Below, one piece after another: positions 16,271 through 24,058 of a stretch of DNA of 64,000 bases. Under the pieces are notes generated by a model. It was not told the DNA's origin. It worked only from the letters and a program-made list of their open reading frames with translations, and made no database searches. The translations under genes and the position numbers were made by a program. Origin of the DNA: Mycolicibacterium chitae (GTDB lineage Bacteria; Actinomycetota; Actinomycetes; Mycobacteriales; Mycobacteriaceae); the NCBI RefSeq assembly GCF_900637205.1, contig NZ_LR134355.1, positions 4,898,001-4,962,000 on the forward strand. Reading direction: 5' to 3'. Within the stretch, counting starts at the first letter, position 1. The number at the start of each line of letters is the position of its first letter.

Positions 16271-17329
16271 TCAAGCGGCGGCGGTTTGGTGGGTGTGGTG
16301 TCGTGATTGTTCGTCGGCGTGGAGGCGGTTGTAGACGACTCGTGCCAGGCGTCGTTTGAGGCAGCGCAGTGCCTCGGCTTTGGTTTTGCCGTCCTGGTCG
16401 ATGCGTTTGCGGTAGTAGGTCTGGCCGGGGCTGTCGGCTAGGCGGGTCTGGGTGAGGGCGATGCGGTAGAGGGCGGCGTTGAGTTGTCGGTTGCCTGCTC
16501 TGCTCAGACGTACCCGGCCGGCGGTGTTGCCTGACCAGACCGGGATGGGGGCGGTGCCGGTGTGGCAGGCGAACGCGGCTTCGTTTTTGAAGCGGGTGAT
16601 GCCGGCGGTTTCGCCGACGATCTTGGCGGCGGTCAACTCGGCGCAGCCGGGCAGTGCCAGCAGCTGGGGGGCCACTGCCCGCACCGCGGTGCCGATGCGC
16701 TTCTCGAGTTCGTTGATGCTCAGGGTGAGCCGGATGATGTCACCGAGTTCGTCGGTGGCCAGCTCGGCGAGTAGCCCGTCGATGGTGGCCAGCCAGGCGG
16801 CCATGGCGGTCTGGGCTTTGGCGCGGGTGAGTGCTTTCTTCTTCAAGATTTGGGTGGGGTCGAGTTCGTGGATGCGGCCCAGCAGTCGGTTGATCGTCGA
16901 GGTGCGTTGGGCGACAAGGTCTTCGCGTCGATCGACGAGCAGTTTGAGTTCGCGGGAGACCTCGTCGTGAGCGGCTACGGGCAGATCCGGGTGGCGCAGG
17001 ACTGCGCGGGCCACGGCCAGCGCGTCGATGGGGTCGGATTTGCCTTGGGTGCGTGCGCCGGCGCGTTCGTGGGCCATCAGCTTCGGTGCGACCCGCACGA
17101 CCTTCTGACCCGCCGACAACAGGTCCCGCTCCAGGCGCGCTGATAGATTGCGGCAGTCTTCGATACCCCACAGCAGGTCCTCACCGAAGTTGGTCTTGGC
17201 CCAAGCCAACGCCTTGAGATGGCCTTCGGTGGTGGCGGGGACGGTCTTTTCTCCTGCTTTGCGGCCCCGGTCGTCGACGGCGACGAAGGTGTGGCTGCGC
17301 TTGTGTACATCGGCTCCAAGAACCACCAT
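16271..17329 (-). CDS. IS110-family transposase (bridge-RNA-guided recombinase)
   Basis: 352-residue recombinase. The N-terminal RuvC-like DEDD domain shows D7 (GADVHK), E57 (WGIEDC), D99 and D102 (KSDPIDALAVARA). The C-terminal Tnp20 domain has the helix-hairpin-like LLALPGCAELTAAKIVGE and GRVRLSRAGNRQLNAALY with the presumed catalytic Ser276. ATG 17329 starts the conserved MVVLGADVHK; GAAGG is upstream. A longer in-frame start at 17410 would run through the non-coding RNA region and is rejected. Its stop is 8 bases inside the right end of the element. Confidence 0.95.
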   Translation of the reverse strand: MVVLGADVHKRSHTFVAVDDRGRKAGEKTVPATTEGHLKALAWAKTNFGEDLLWGIEDCRNLSARLERDLLSAGQKVVRVAPKLMAHERAGARTQGKSDPIDALAVARAVLRHPDLPVAAHDEVSRELKLLVDRREDLVAQRTSTINRLLGRIHELDPTQILKKKALTRAKAQTAMAAWLATIDGLLAELATDELGDIIRLTLSINELEKRIGTAVRAVAPQLLALPGCAELTAAKIVGETAGITRFKNEAAFACHTGTAPIPVWSGNTAGRVRLSRAGNRQLNAALYRIALTQTRLADSPGQTYYRKRIDQDGKTKAEALRCLKRRLARVVYNRLHADEQSRHHTHQTAAA

Positions 17330-17369
17330 GGAGGTGCCTTCTTTCCTCAGATGTGGATGGGTAGAAGGT

Positions 17370-17560
17370 TGGGCCGGCCGGCGGACACATCTCAGTGGGG
17401 GCGATGCCACGCTCCTATCAAGTCACGCCGGTCGGTCCTTCCCACCTGATATCGGCACAATGCTCGCTAGCCAACCCCGAAGAGCAGCAGTGCGCGTCTG
17501 AGCCAGACACCAGGTGAGAAGAACCCAACCACCGCAACGCGGCAATCACCACAGTGACAC
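17370..17560 (-). ncRNA. putative IS110 bridge RNA
   Basis: Read on the transposase strand, the left end folds into a small 5' hairpin (CCGC-GTT-GCGG, 17542-17532) and two stem-closed loops. Loop 1 is closed by 15 pairs (17520-17506 with 17453-17439, some G-U). It holds GACGCGCACT (17498-17489), equal to the left target flank, and GCGAGCATTG (17467-17458), antisense to the right target flank, around a C(UUCG)G hairpin. Loop 2 is closed by CCGACCGGCG/CGCCGGCCGG (17435-17426, 17383-17374). It holds ATAGGAGC (17418-17411), equal to the element's right end, and CACTGAG (17397-17391), antisense to its left end. Order and polarity match known IS110 bridge RNAs. Transcript ends are estimates. Confidence 0.78.
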
Positions 17561-17634
17561 TGAGTGCGCGTCCCCGGCCGACACGCCGAGGAATCTTCGT
17601 GTTTTGCGCACGCTCGCGCCGCAGGAGGCTGGGG

Positions 17635-18687
17635 TCAGCGACCGTCCTCGGTGAGCCGAAGCCGATGCGCGGCAGGCGATCCGAACAGCGCCCGGTTCAA
17701 CGTGGCCCGCTTCAGGTAGGCGTGCACGCCGGCCTCCCAGGTGTAGCCGATGCCGCCGTGCAACTGCATGGCCTTGCCCGCGACCTGCACCGCCATCTCG
17801 CCGGCATAGGCCTTGGCCATCGCGGTCGCCCGCCCGGCGTCCGGATCCCCGCCGGCGACGGCCGCCACCGCGGCGCTCACCAGCTGGCGTGTCACCGAGA
17901 TCTGCACCAGCATGTCGGCGCAGGCGTGCTTGACCGCCTGGAAGGACCCGATGGGCCGGCCGAACTGCTGACGCACACCCAGGTACGACACCGTGGCGTC
18001 AAGCATCGCCTCGGCCAACCCGAGGCTGTCGCAGGCCAATCCGAGGTAGGCGCGGTCCCGCACGGTCGCCAACCCCGACCCGGGATCCCCCGCGAAACTC
18101 AGCATCTCGACGGCGGCGCCATCGGCGGACACCGTTGCCAGCGAGCGGGTCTCGTCCACGACGGGTTGGTCGACCACGCTCACTCCCGCCGCGTCGGTCG
18201 CCACGGCGGCGACGACGAGGGCGCCGTCGGGACCGGTCACCGGCGCCAGCAGCCAGGTGGCCGCACCGTCGACGACATACGGCACCGAACCGCTCAACCG
18301 GCCATCGGCGTCCAGGGTCCAGGCCGGGTCGACGGCGCGGTCCTCGGCCGAGACCCCGACCGCCACCGTGGCCGACCCCTCGGCGACCTCGGCCAGCAGA
18401 CGGTCACGAAGAGCGTTGGGCTGCAGCAGGTTCAGCAGCCCGACCCCGATGACGGCGCCGCCCAGATAACCGCTGCGGGCGGCCGCCCGGCCGAGCTCCT
18501 GGCAGATGACGACGGTCTCGCGCACGGTGGCGCCGGCGCCGCCGAACTCCTCGGCGATCTCCAGTCCCGTCCAGCCGGCCTGGGCCAGCAACGGCGCGCC
18601 GACCTCGCCGTCGGCCTCCTTGCCCAGCAGATCGGCGGCCACGGCGCGCAGTTCGTCGTGCAGCTCGCTGAAGTCCAATTCGGTCAC
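17635..18687 (-). CDS. acyl-CoA dehydrogenase (FadE-type), last gene of operon
   Basis: 350-residue flavoprotein predicted to introduce an alpha-beta double bond in an acyl-CoA. Visible family segments are QAGWTGLEIAEEFGGAG, YLGVRQQFGRPIGSFQAVKH and LHGGIGYTWEAGVHAYLKRA with the Glu often serving as base. GTG 18687 overlaps the preceding gene by GTGA, so the two adjacent genes probably encode subunits of one enzyme, as in mycobacterial heterotetrameric acyl-CoA dehydrogenases for steroid intermediates. It ends the ten-gene leftward operon; the IS110 element lies beyond. Confidence 0.9.
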   Translation of the reverse strand: MTELDFSELHDELRAVAADLLGKEADGEVGAPLLAQAGWTGLEIAEEFGGAGATVRETVVICQELGRAAARSGYLGGAVIGVGLLNLLQPNALRDRLLAEVAEGSATVAVGVSAEDRAVDPAWTLDADGRLSGSVPYVVDGAATWLLAPVTGPDGALVVAAVATDAAGVSVVDQPVVDETRSLATVSADGAAVEMLSFAGDPGSGLATVRDRAYLGLACDSLGLAEAMLDATVSYLGVRQQFGRPIGSFQAVKHACADMLVQISVTRQLVSAAVAAVAGGDPDAGRATAMAKAYAGEMAVQVAGKAMQLHGGIGYTWEAGVHAYLKRATLNRALFGSPAAHRLRLTEDGR

Positions 18688-19850
18688 TGCACACTCGGTT
18701 CCCGCGGCAGTCCCAGGCCGCGCTCGGCGATGATGTTGCGCTGGATCTCGCTGGCACCACCGGGGATGGTCCATTCCCACGATCCGATGAAATCCAGCAC
18801 CCAGGCGCCGGATTCCCAGCCGCTCGACATCGGTTTGGTCAGCACGGTGTGCGCCCCGACCCCGCCGATCTGCACCCCGAAGTCGGTCATCCGCTGCAGC
18901 AGTTCGCTGTAGAACAGCTTCACGACCGAGGCGTCGGCGGCACCGGCGGTCCCGGCCTCGCTGCGCTCCACCAGTTCCCGGCACATTCCGCGCAATCCGG
19001 CGATCTCGATCTCGAAGGCGCTGACCTGATCCTGCACCCGCGAATCCGGGTTGTCGCGGCACGCCTCGACCAGCCAGCGGAAGCCGGCGTTACCCAACCG
19101 TTCCGCGAGTTCCAGCATGGTCATTCCGCGCTCGGCGCCCAGCGTCGCCTGCGCCACCTGCCAGCCCGCGTTCTCCGCTCCCACCAGGTTGGCCGCGGGG
19201 ATCTCGACGTCGTTGAGGAAGATCTCGCAGAAGTGCGACTCGCCGATGGCGTTGCGGATCGGCCGCACCTCGATGCCCGGGCTCGTCATGTCCATCAGGA
19301 AGTACGAAATGCCCTTCCGTTTGGGCGCTTCCGGGTCGGTGCGCGCCAGCAGCAGGCACCAGTCCGCGTGCGCACCACCGCTGGCCCACACCTTCTGCCC
19401 GTTGACCACGAAGCCCTCGCCCACCCGCCGCGCGGTGGTGCGCAACGCGGCCAGATCCGAGCCGGCCTCGGGTTCGGAGAACCCCTGCACCCAGATCTGC
19501 CCGTCGAGGATCGCCGGCAGATGACGCTGCCGCTGTTCCTCGGTGCCGGCGACCAGCAGGGTCGACGCCGCGTGGTGGATGCCGACGAAGGCCAGCACCA
19601 ACCGCGGCGCGTCGTGGGCCGCGAGTTCCTGGTACAGGACCACCTGTTCGGCCACCGACATGCCGCCACCCCACTCGGCGGGCCAGTGCGGCACCGCGTA
19701 GCCCGCCCGGTGCAGGGTGGCGAACCAGTCCTTCTGGAACGCAACGAATTCCGACTCGGTCACCGCGGCCTGCTCCCGGCGCCAGTCAGCCGGGACGTTG
19801 GCCGCGCACCAGTCCCGCACCCGCTTCCGGAACTCGCCCAGGTCGCTCAT
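18684..19850 (-). CDS. acyl-CoA dehydrogenase (FadE-type)
   Basis: 388-residue acyl-CoA dehydrogenase of the FadE17/FadE28-like class. The WPAEWGGG segment, QGFSEPEAGSDLAALRTTA (FAD and substrate pocket) and C-terminal GGASEIQRNIIAERGLGLP are all present. ATG 19850 overlaps the upstream gene stop (ATGA) and its own stop overlaps the next start (GTGA), so it is translationally coupled on both sides. It probably pairs with the 350-residue partner at 17635-18687. Confidence 0.92.
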   Translation of the reverse strand: MSDLGEFRKRVRDWCAANVPADWRREQAAVTESEFVAFQKDWFATLHRAGYAVPHWPAEWGGGMSVAEQVVLYQELAAHDAPRLVLAFVGIHHAASTLLVAGTEEQRQRHLPAILDGQIWVQGFSEPEAGSDLAALRTTARRVGEGFVVNGQKVWASGGAHADWCLLLARTDPEAPKRKGISYFLMDMTSPGIEVRPIRNAIGESHFCEIFLNDVEIPAANLVGAENAGWQVAQATLGAERGMTMLELAERLGNAGFRWLVEACRDNPDSRVQDQVSAFEIEIAGLRGMCRELVERSEAGTAGAADASVVKLFYSELLQRMTDFGVQIGGVGAHTVLTKPMSSGWESGAWVLDFIGSWEWTIPGGASEIQRNIIAERGLGLPREPSVQ

Positions 19851-20779
19851 CCGGCGTACAGCCCGGTCAGGCCCCGCCCGTCGATGCGGGCGGTGAGCAG
19901 ATCGCGGGTCGCCGACAGCCCGAAGGGCAGGCGCCGCAACGGCTGGCTGTAACGCGACAGCCACGACAGCGTGGTCTCGTCGCAGAACCCGACCGCGCCG
20001 TGCAGCTGATGGCAGACCCGGAACACCACCTCGGCCGCCTCGATCGCGGCCATCCGCAGCGCGAGCGCGTCGTCGAGCGCCTCGGCCGCCGACGTCCCCG
20101 ACGACGGTCCGGCGCTCCACAGCGCGTGTTTGGCCAGGATCTCGAGCCCGCCGCGTTCCACCTCGGCGTCGGTGAGCTGGAACTGCACGCTCTGGAACTT
20201 CGACAGCGGCTGACCGAACTGCTGGCGCAGCCGGACATGCTCGATGGTCAATGCCAGTGCGCGGTCGAGCATTCCGAGCAGCGTCCAGCACGGCAGCACC
20301 AGCCCGAGCGCGACGTCGTCGGGTGCCTCCGCGCTGGTCGAGGACAGCTCCAGTTCGGCGACGAACCCGGGGCGGGCCGCCGAGGTACCGACCACGGTCC
20401 GGCTCTGCCCCGACAGGGTGACCGCCGTCCACGGCAGCCGCACCCCCACGACGGGGGCCGACGGGTTGGTGTCGGCGACCACCAGCAGTCCGGCGGCCTC
20501 GCCGGTGGTCGGCCGCGACAGCCGCTCGGCGACCGGATACGGCAGCGCCCAGTATCCCGCGCTGCGGCACAGCGCCGCGGCGGCCTCCAGGCTGTCGGAA
20601 TCCGCCCGCGGCTCCAGGTCCCAGGCGCCGAGGTCCTGCAGGACCGCACCCACCAGCGCCTCGCGGGCCGCGGGTTTGGCCTCGGCCTGCTGCAGCAGTT
20701 CGTCGCCGCCGGCCGACTCGAAGGCCCGCAGCGCCTGCCGGCCGAACTCGTCGGCCTCGGGGCTCAGGTCCAGGATCAT
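19847..20779 (-). CDS. acyl-CoA dehydrogenase-like subunit, divergent
   Basis: 310-residue protein, shorter and more divergent than its neighbours. It keeps the C-terminal helical domain signature (HVRLRQQFGQPLSKFQSVQFQLTD in part, and LHGAVGFCDETTLSWLSRYS) but its N-terminal half is weakly conserved. It looks like the small subunit of a heteromeric acyl-CoA dehydrogenase with the adjacent 382-residue protein. ATG 20779 overlaps the upstream stop and its stop overlaps the next start, both as ATGA. Reading frame upstream of 20779 is spurious. Confidence 0.82.
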   Translation of the reverse strand: MILDLSPEADEFGRQALRAFESAGGDELLQQAEAKPAAREALVGAVLQDLGAWDLEPRADSDSLEAAAALCRSAGYWALPYPVAERLSRPTTGEAAGLLVVADTNPSAPVVGVRLPWTAVTLSGQSRTVVGTSAARPGFVAELELSSTSAEAPDDVALGLVLPCWTLLGMLDRALALTIEHVRLRQQFGQPLSKFQSVQFQLTDAEVERGGLEILAKHALWSAGPSSGTSAAEALDDALALRMAAIEAAEVVFRVCHQLHGAVGFCDETTLSWLSRYSQPLRRLPFGLSATRDLLTARIDGRGLTGLYAG

Positions 20780-21924
20780 GATGCCGCCAGCAGCGCTCGG
20801 GACAGCAGGATGCGTTGCATCTCGATACTGCCGGAGGACACCGTGGACGCCTGCGAGTAGCGCCAGTGGTCCTCGACCTCGTCGCGGAACCGACGCACCC
20901 CGGGGTCGTCGACGTCCGCGGCCGCGATGATCTCCATGAGCACCTCCGCGCTGTCCTGATCCAGCTTCGTCACCGCGATGCGGTACCCGGAGGCGTCCCC
21001 GGGCCGCACCTGCCCCTTGCTCTGCAACTCGACCAACCGGTACGCCAGCAGGCGGGCCCGCCGGCAGTGCACCAGCATCCGGGTCCACCTGGCGCGCAAC
21101 TCATCTGGCAGCTCGGCCCAGGCCGCGCCCAGGGCGCGCGGCGCGTCGTTCAGCAGCTTCTCGCAGCGGGCGTACCGCGCGATGCCCACGCGCTCGAAGG
21201 ACAGCACGTCCTGCACGATCGACCAGCCCGCGCCGATCTCGCCGAGCACGTCGGCCTCGGTGACCCGCAGATCGTCGAAGAACACCTCGTTGAGGTGGTG
21301 CGGTCCCATGATGCAGCGGATCGGTCGCACCTGGATGGCCGGGTCGGACATCGGTACCAGGAAGATGGTCAGGCCCTGCTGCTTCTTGTCCTCCTTGGAC
21401 GTGCGCGCCAGCAGGAAGCACCATTGCGCCATGGTCGCGTACGAGGTCCAGATCTTCTGCCCGCTGACCAACCAGCCGTCGCCATCGCGGCGGGCGGTGG
21501 TGCGCAGCGAGGCCAGGTCGGAGCCAGCCTCGGGCTCCGAAAAACCCTGGCACCAGATGACTTCGCCGTTGGCGATCGGCGGCAGGTGGCGCTGCTGCTG
21601 CTCGGGGGTGCCGTGTCGCATGATGATCGGCCCCACCCAGTTGACGCCCATGTACTGCGCGCCGCGCGGTTCGTGGTGCGCCCACATCTCCTCGCGCACC
21701 ACGGTCTGCTCCCACACCGAGGCGTCCCGGCCGCCGAACTCCGCCGGCCACGACATGCACAGCAGACCCTGTTCGGCCAGTGTGCGGCAGAACTGCTGCG
21801 CGGCAGCCAGATCCGCGGGGTCGTCGGTGAACGCCCCCATGAAGTCCTCGGGCAACTGCTCGGCCACCAGGCTACGCAGCTGACCGCGCAGCGCCGTGGC
21901 CTGCGCACCCATTTCGAAGTCCAC
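20776..21924 (-). CDS. acyl-CoA dehydrogenase (FadE-type)
   Basis: 382-residue acyl-CoA dehydrogenase. Recognisable segments are SWPAEFGGRDASVWEQ, CQGFSEPEAGSDLASLRTTA, GLTIFLVPMSDPAIQVRPI and the C-terminal SSGSIEMQRILLSRALL. The start is GTG 21924, 8 bp after the CoA-transferase stop, with a weak GGGGAC upstream; ATG 21912 is an alternative. It is coupled by ATGA to the smaller dehydrogenase downstream, suggesting a second heteromeric pair in this operon. Confidence 0.9.
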   Translation of the reverse strand: MDFEMGAQATALRGQLRSLVAEQLPEDFMGAFTDDPADLAAAQQFCRTLAEQGLLCMSWPAEFGGRDASVWEQTVVREEMWAHHEPRGAQYMGVNWVGPIIMRHGTPEQQQRHLPPIANGEVIWCQGFSEPEAGSDLASLRTTARRDGDGWLVSGQKIWTSYATMAQWCFLLARTSKEDKKQQGLTIFLVPMSDPAIQVRPIRCIMGPHHLNEVFFDDLRVTEADVLGEIGAGWSIVQDVLSFERVGIARYARCEKLLNDAPRALGAAWAELPDELRARWTRMLVHCRRARLLAYRLVELQSKGQVRPGDASGYRIAVTKLDQDSAEVLMEIIAAADVDDPGVRRFRDEVEDHWRYSQASTVSSGSIEMQRILLSRALLAAS

Positions 21925-21932
21925 TTCGTCCC

Positions 21933-23138
21933 CTATCCCGAACCCAGCGCGGGTTCGGCGTCACTGTCGGCTGTCCGGGGCGCGGTGCTGCGCGCGCCCA
22001 ACTCGTCGAGTACCGCGGCGGTGTCGGCGCCCAGTTCCGGCGCCGGGCCCCGGACATGCCCCGGGGTCCGCGAAAACCAGGTCGGCACACCGGGAAACCG
22101 GATCGGGCCGTGCGGCGTCTGCACCGTCTCGAACAGCCCGACGGCGTTGAGGTGCGGGTTGTCGAACAGTGCGTCCGGGGTGTGGATCGGTGCGGCCGGG
22201 ATCTCGAGTTCCTCGAACAGCGTCAGCCATTCCTCGGTGGTGCGCTCCTTCAGCGTCTCGGCCACCAGCCCGTACACGGTGTCGATCTGCTTGGCCCGAA
22301 GCTCGAGCGTCGCGTACAGCGTCGGGTCCTTTTCGACCCAGCAGGGCCGGACGGCGCCGACGAAGGCGTTCCAATGCTTGTCGTTGTAGATCAGGGCGGC
22401 GATGTGACCGTCCTTGGTCTCATACGGGCGACGGTTGGGGGCGACGGTCCGCGGGTAGACGGCCGGTCCGAGCGGCGGGTCGAACATCGCGCCGTTGGCG
22501 TGTTCGACGAGCATGAACGACGCCATCGTCTCGAACATGCTGACCTCGACCTCTTGGCCCTCCCCGGTGCGCTCCCGGTGGAACAGCGCCATCATGGTCG
22601 CGTAGAGCGCGGTCAGGCCGGCGACCTTGTCGGCCATGATGGTGCCCACGTAGTTCGCCTCGCCGGTCAACTGTTCCTGGACGGCGGGCAGCCCGCATTC
22701 GGCCTGGATGGTGTCGTCGTAGGCCGGGCGGTCGGCGGCCGGGCCGCGGCGGCTGTAGCCGTAGCAGTTGGTGTAGACGATCGTCGGGTTGATCGCGGCC
22801 ACTTCGTCGTAGGAAAAGCCCAGGCTGGCAATCGCTTTGGAGCGCATGGAGTGGATGAACACGTCCGCGGACTCGATCAGGGCCCGCAGCGCGGCCTTGC
22901 CGTCGTCGGTCCGCAGGTCCAGCACTGCGCTGCGTTTGCCGCGGTTGACGTTGACGAACACCCCGCTCATGCCGGGGGCCGGGCCCACCGAGATGAACCG
23001 GGTGTTGTCGCCCTGCGGCGGTTCGATCTTGACGACGTCGGCGCCCATGTCGGCCATGATCTGGGTGCAGTAGGGACCCATCACCATGGCGGTGAGGTCG
23101 ACCACCCGCACGCCGGCCAGCGGCCCCGCGGCGCTCAT
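21933..23138 (-). CDS. CaiB/BaiF-type CoA-transferase
   Basis: 401-residue family III CoA-transferase that would move CoA between an acyl-CoA and a free acid of the pathway. The N-terminus GPLAGVRVVDLTAMVMGPYCTQ, ADMGADVVKIEPPQGD and NRGKRSAVLDLR are diagnostic, and the probable catalytic aspartate is in GTIMADKVAG. ATG 23138 overlaps the upstream SDR stop as ATGA. Its position between ketone-forming or ester-forming oxidation genes and acyl-CoA dehydrogenases suits activation of a ring-opened acid. Confidence 0.92.
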   Translation of the reverse strand: MSAAGPLAGVRVVDLTAMVMGPYCTQIMADMGADVVKIEPPQGDNTRFISVGPAPGMSGVFVNVNRGKRSAVLDLRTDDGKAALRALIESADVFIHSMRSKAIASLGFSYDEVAAINPTIVYTNCYGYSRRGPAADRPAYDDTIQAECGLPAVQEQLTGEANYVGTIMADKVAGLTALYATMMALFHRERTGEGQEVEVSMFETMASFMLVEHANGAMFDPPLGPAVYPRTVAPNRRPYETKDGHIAALIYNDKHWNAFVGAVRPCWVEKDPTLYATLELRAKQIDTVYGLVAETLKERTTEEWLTLFEELEIPAAPIHTPDALFDNPHLNAVGLFETVQTPHGPIRFPGVPTWFSRTPGHVRGPAPELGADTAAVLDELGARSTAPRTADSDAEPALGSG

Positions 23139-24058
23139 CGCTGCACCGCCTGGGCCGCCATCCCGAAGCTGTACCGGATGTGGTCGGCGTGCCCGTCCGG
23201 CACGACGGGGAAGATGACCGGATCGGCGGTGTCGCGGATCTCGGCCAGGTTCTCCGCGACGTCCTCGATGGTCCAGGCCTGCCGGTACACCCCGCGCGTC
23301 TCACCGATGTAGGCGCGCGCGACGCGGCCCGCCAGCGCCACCATGATTTCGCCGGTGACGGAGCAGGTTTCGTGCGCCAGCCAGCCGACGGTCGGCGCGA
23401 CGAGTTCGGCGCCCATCGGCGGGTAGGCCGACGTGTCGAGGCCCTCGGCCATCCGGGTGACGGCCGCCGGCACGATCACGTTGCTCACGACGTTGGACGC
23501 CGCGCCCTCGAGCGCGGCGACGTTGGACAGCCCGATGATGCCGGCCTTGGCCACGCCGTAGTTGGCGACGTCGTGGTTGCCGTACAGCCCGCCGATCGAG
23601 GACGTCAGCACGATGCGCCCGTACCCCGCCTCGGTCATGGCCGCAAAGGCCGGCCGGACAACGTGAAAGGCCCCGCGCAGGTGCACGTCGAGCACGGCGT
23701 CGAAGTCCTCGTAGGACATCTGCGCCAGCGGTGCGCGGCGCACATTGCCCGCGTTATGGATCAGGATGTCGATGCGGCCGAACTCGCGCAGGGCCGCCTC
23801 GATGATCGCCTGACCGCCCTCGGCCGTCGCCACCGATTCGGTGCAGGCCACCGCCTGCCCGCCGGCCTCGGTGATCTCGCCGACGACCGCGCTGGCCGGG
23901 CCGGCGTCGGCACCGTCGCCGGTGAGCGTGCCGCCGACGTCGTTGACCACGACCTTGGCCCCGCGGTCGGCCAGCAACAGCGCGTACTCGCGGCCCAGCC
24001 CGCGGCCGCCGCCGGTGATGACGGCCACCCGGTCATCGAATCTCAGGGCAGCACTCAA
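23135..24058 (-). CDS. SDR, multifunctional-enzyme (HSD17B4)-type
   Basis: 307-residue SDR whose sequence (RVAVITGGGRGLGREYALLL, KVVVNDVGG, YGVAKAGIIGLSN) is of the type found in peroxisomal multifunctional enzymes and mycobacterial 3-hydroxyacyl-CoA or hydroxysteroid dehydrogenases. It keeps Ser (SSIGGLYGN) and YxxxK. A C-terminal extension of about 50 residues is typical of this group. It overlaps both neighbours by ATGA. A clear paralogue lies at 55601-56527 in the other catabolic cluster. It may oxidise a 3-hydroxyacyl-CoA. Confidence 0.88.
   Translation of the reverse strand: MSAALRFDDRVAVITGGGRGLGREYALLLADRGAKVVVNDVGGTLTGDGADAGPASAVVGEITEAGGQAVACTESVATAEGGQAIIEAALREFGRIDILIHNAGNVRRAPLAQMSYEDFDAVLDVHLRGAFHVVRPAFAAMTEAGYGRIVLTSSIGGLYGNHDVANYGVAKAGIIGLSNVAALEGAASNVVSNVIVPAAVTRMAEGLDTSAYPPMGAELVAPTVGWLAHETCSVTGEIMVALAGRVARAYIGETRGVYRQAWTIEDVAENLAEIRDTADPVIFPVVPDGHADHIRYSFGMAAQAVQR

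Larger units (their letters stand above)
16263..17562 (-). mobile_element. IS110-family insertion sequence, about 1.3 kb
   Basis: The element carries one DEDD/Tnp20 transposase and a 230-bp non-coding left end upstream of it, with no terminal inverted repeats, as in the IS110 group. I set the ends by matching guide-like segments in the left end to both junctions: the core is CA on the transposase strand, seen as TG at 16261-16262 and at 17561-17562. One core copy belongs to the insertion, giving 1,300 bp. It inserted between the convergent 3' ends of the FabG3-like SDR and an acyl-CoA dehydrogenase and broke no gene. The transposase is intact, so it may be active. Confidence 0.85.

Noticed and set aside
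16262..17418. GCTCCTAT direct repeat taken as a target-site duplication of the IS element
   Set aside because: It would leave too little left end for an IS110 element. The repeat is better explained as a donor guide inside the RNA matching the element's right end.
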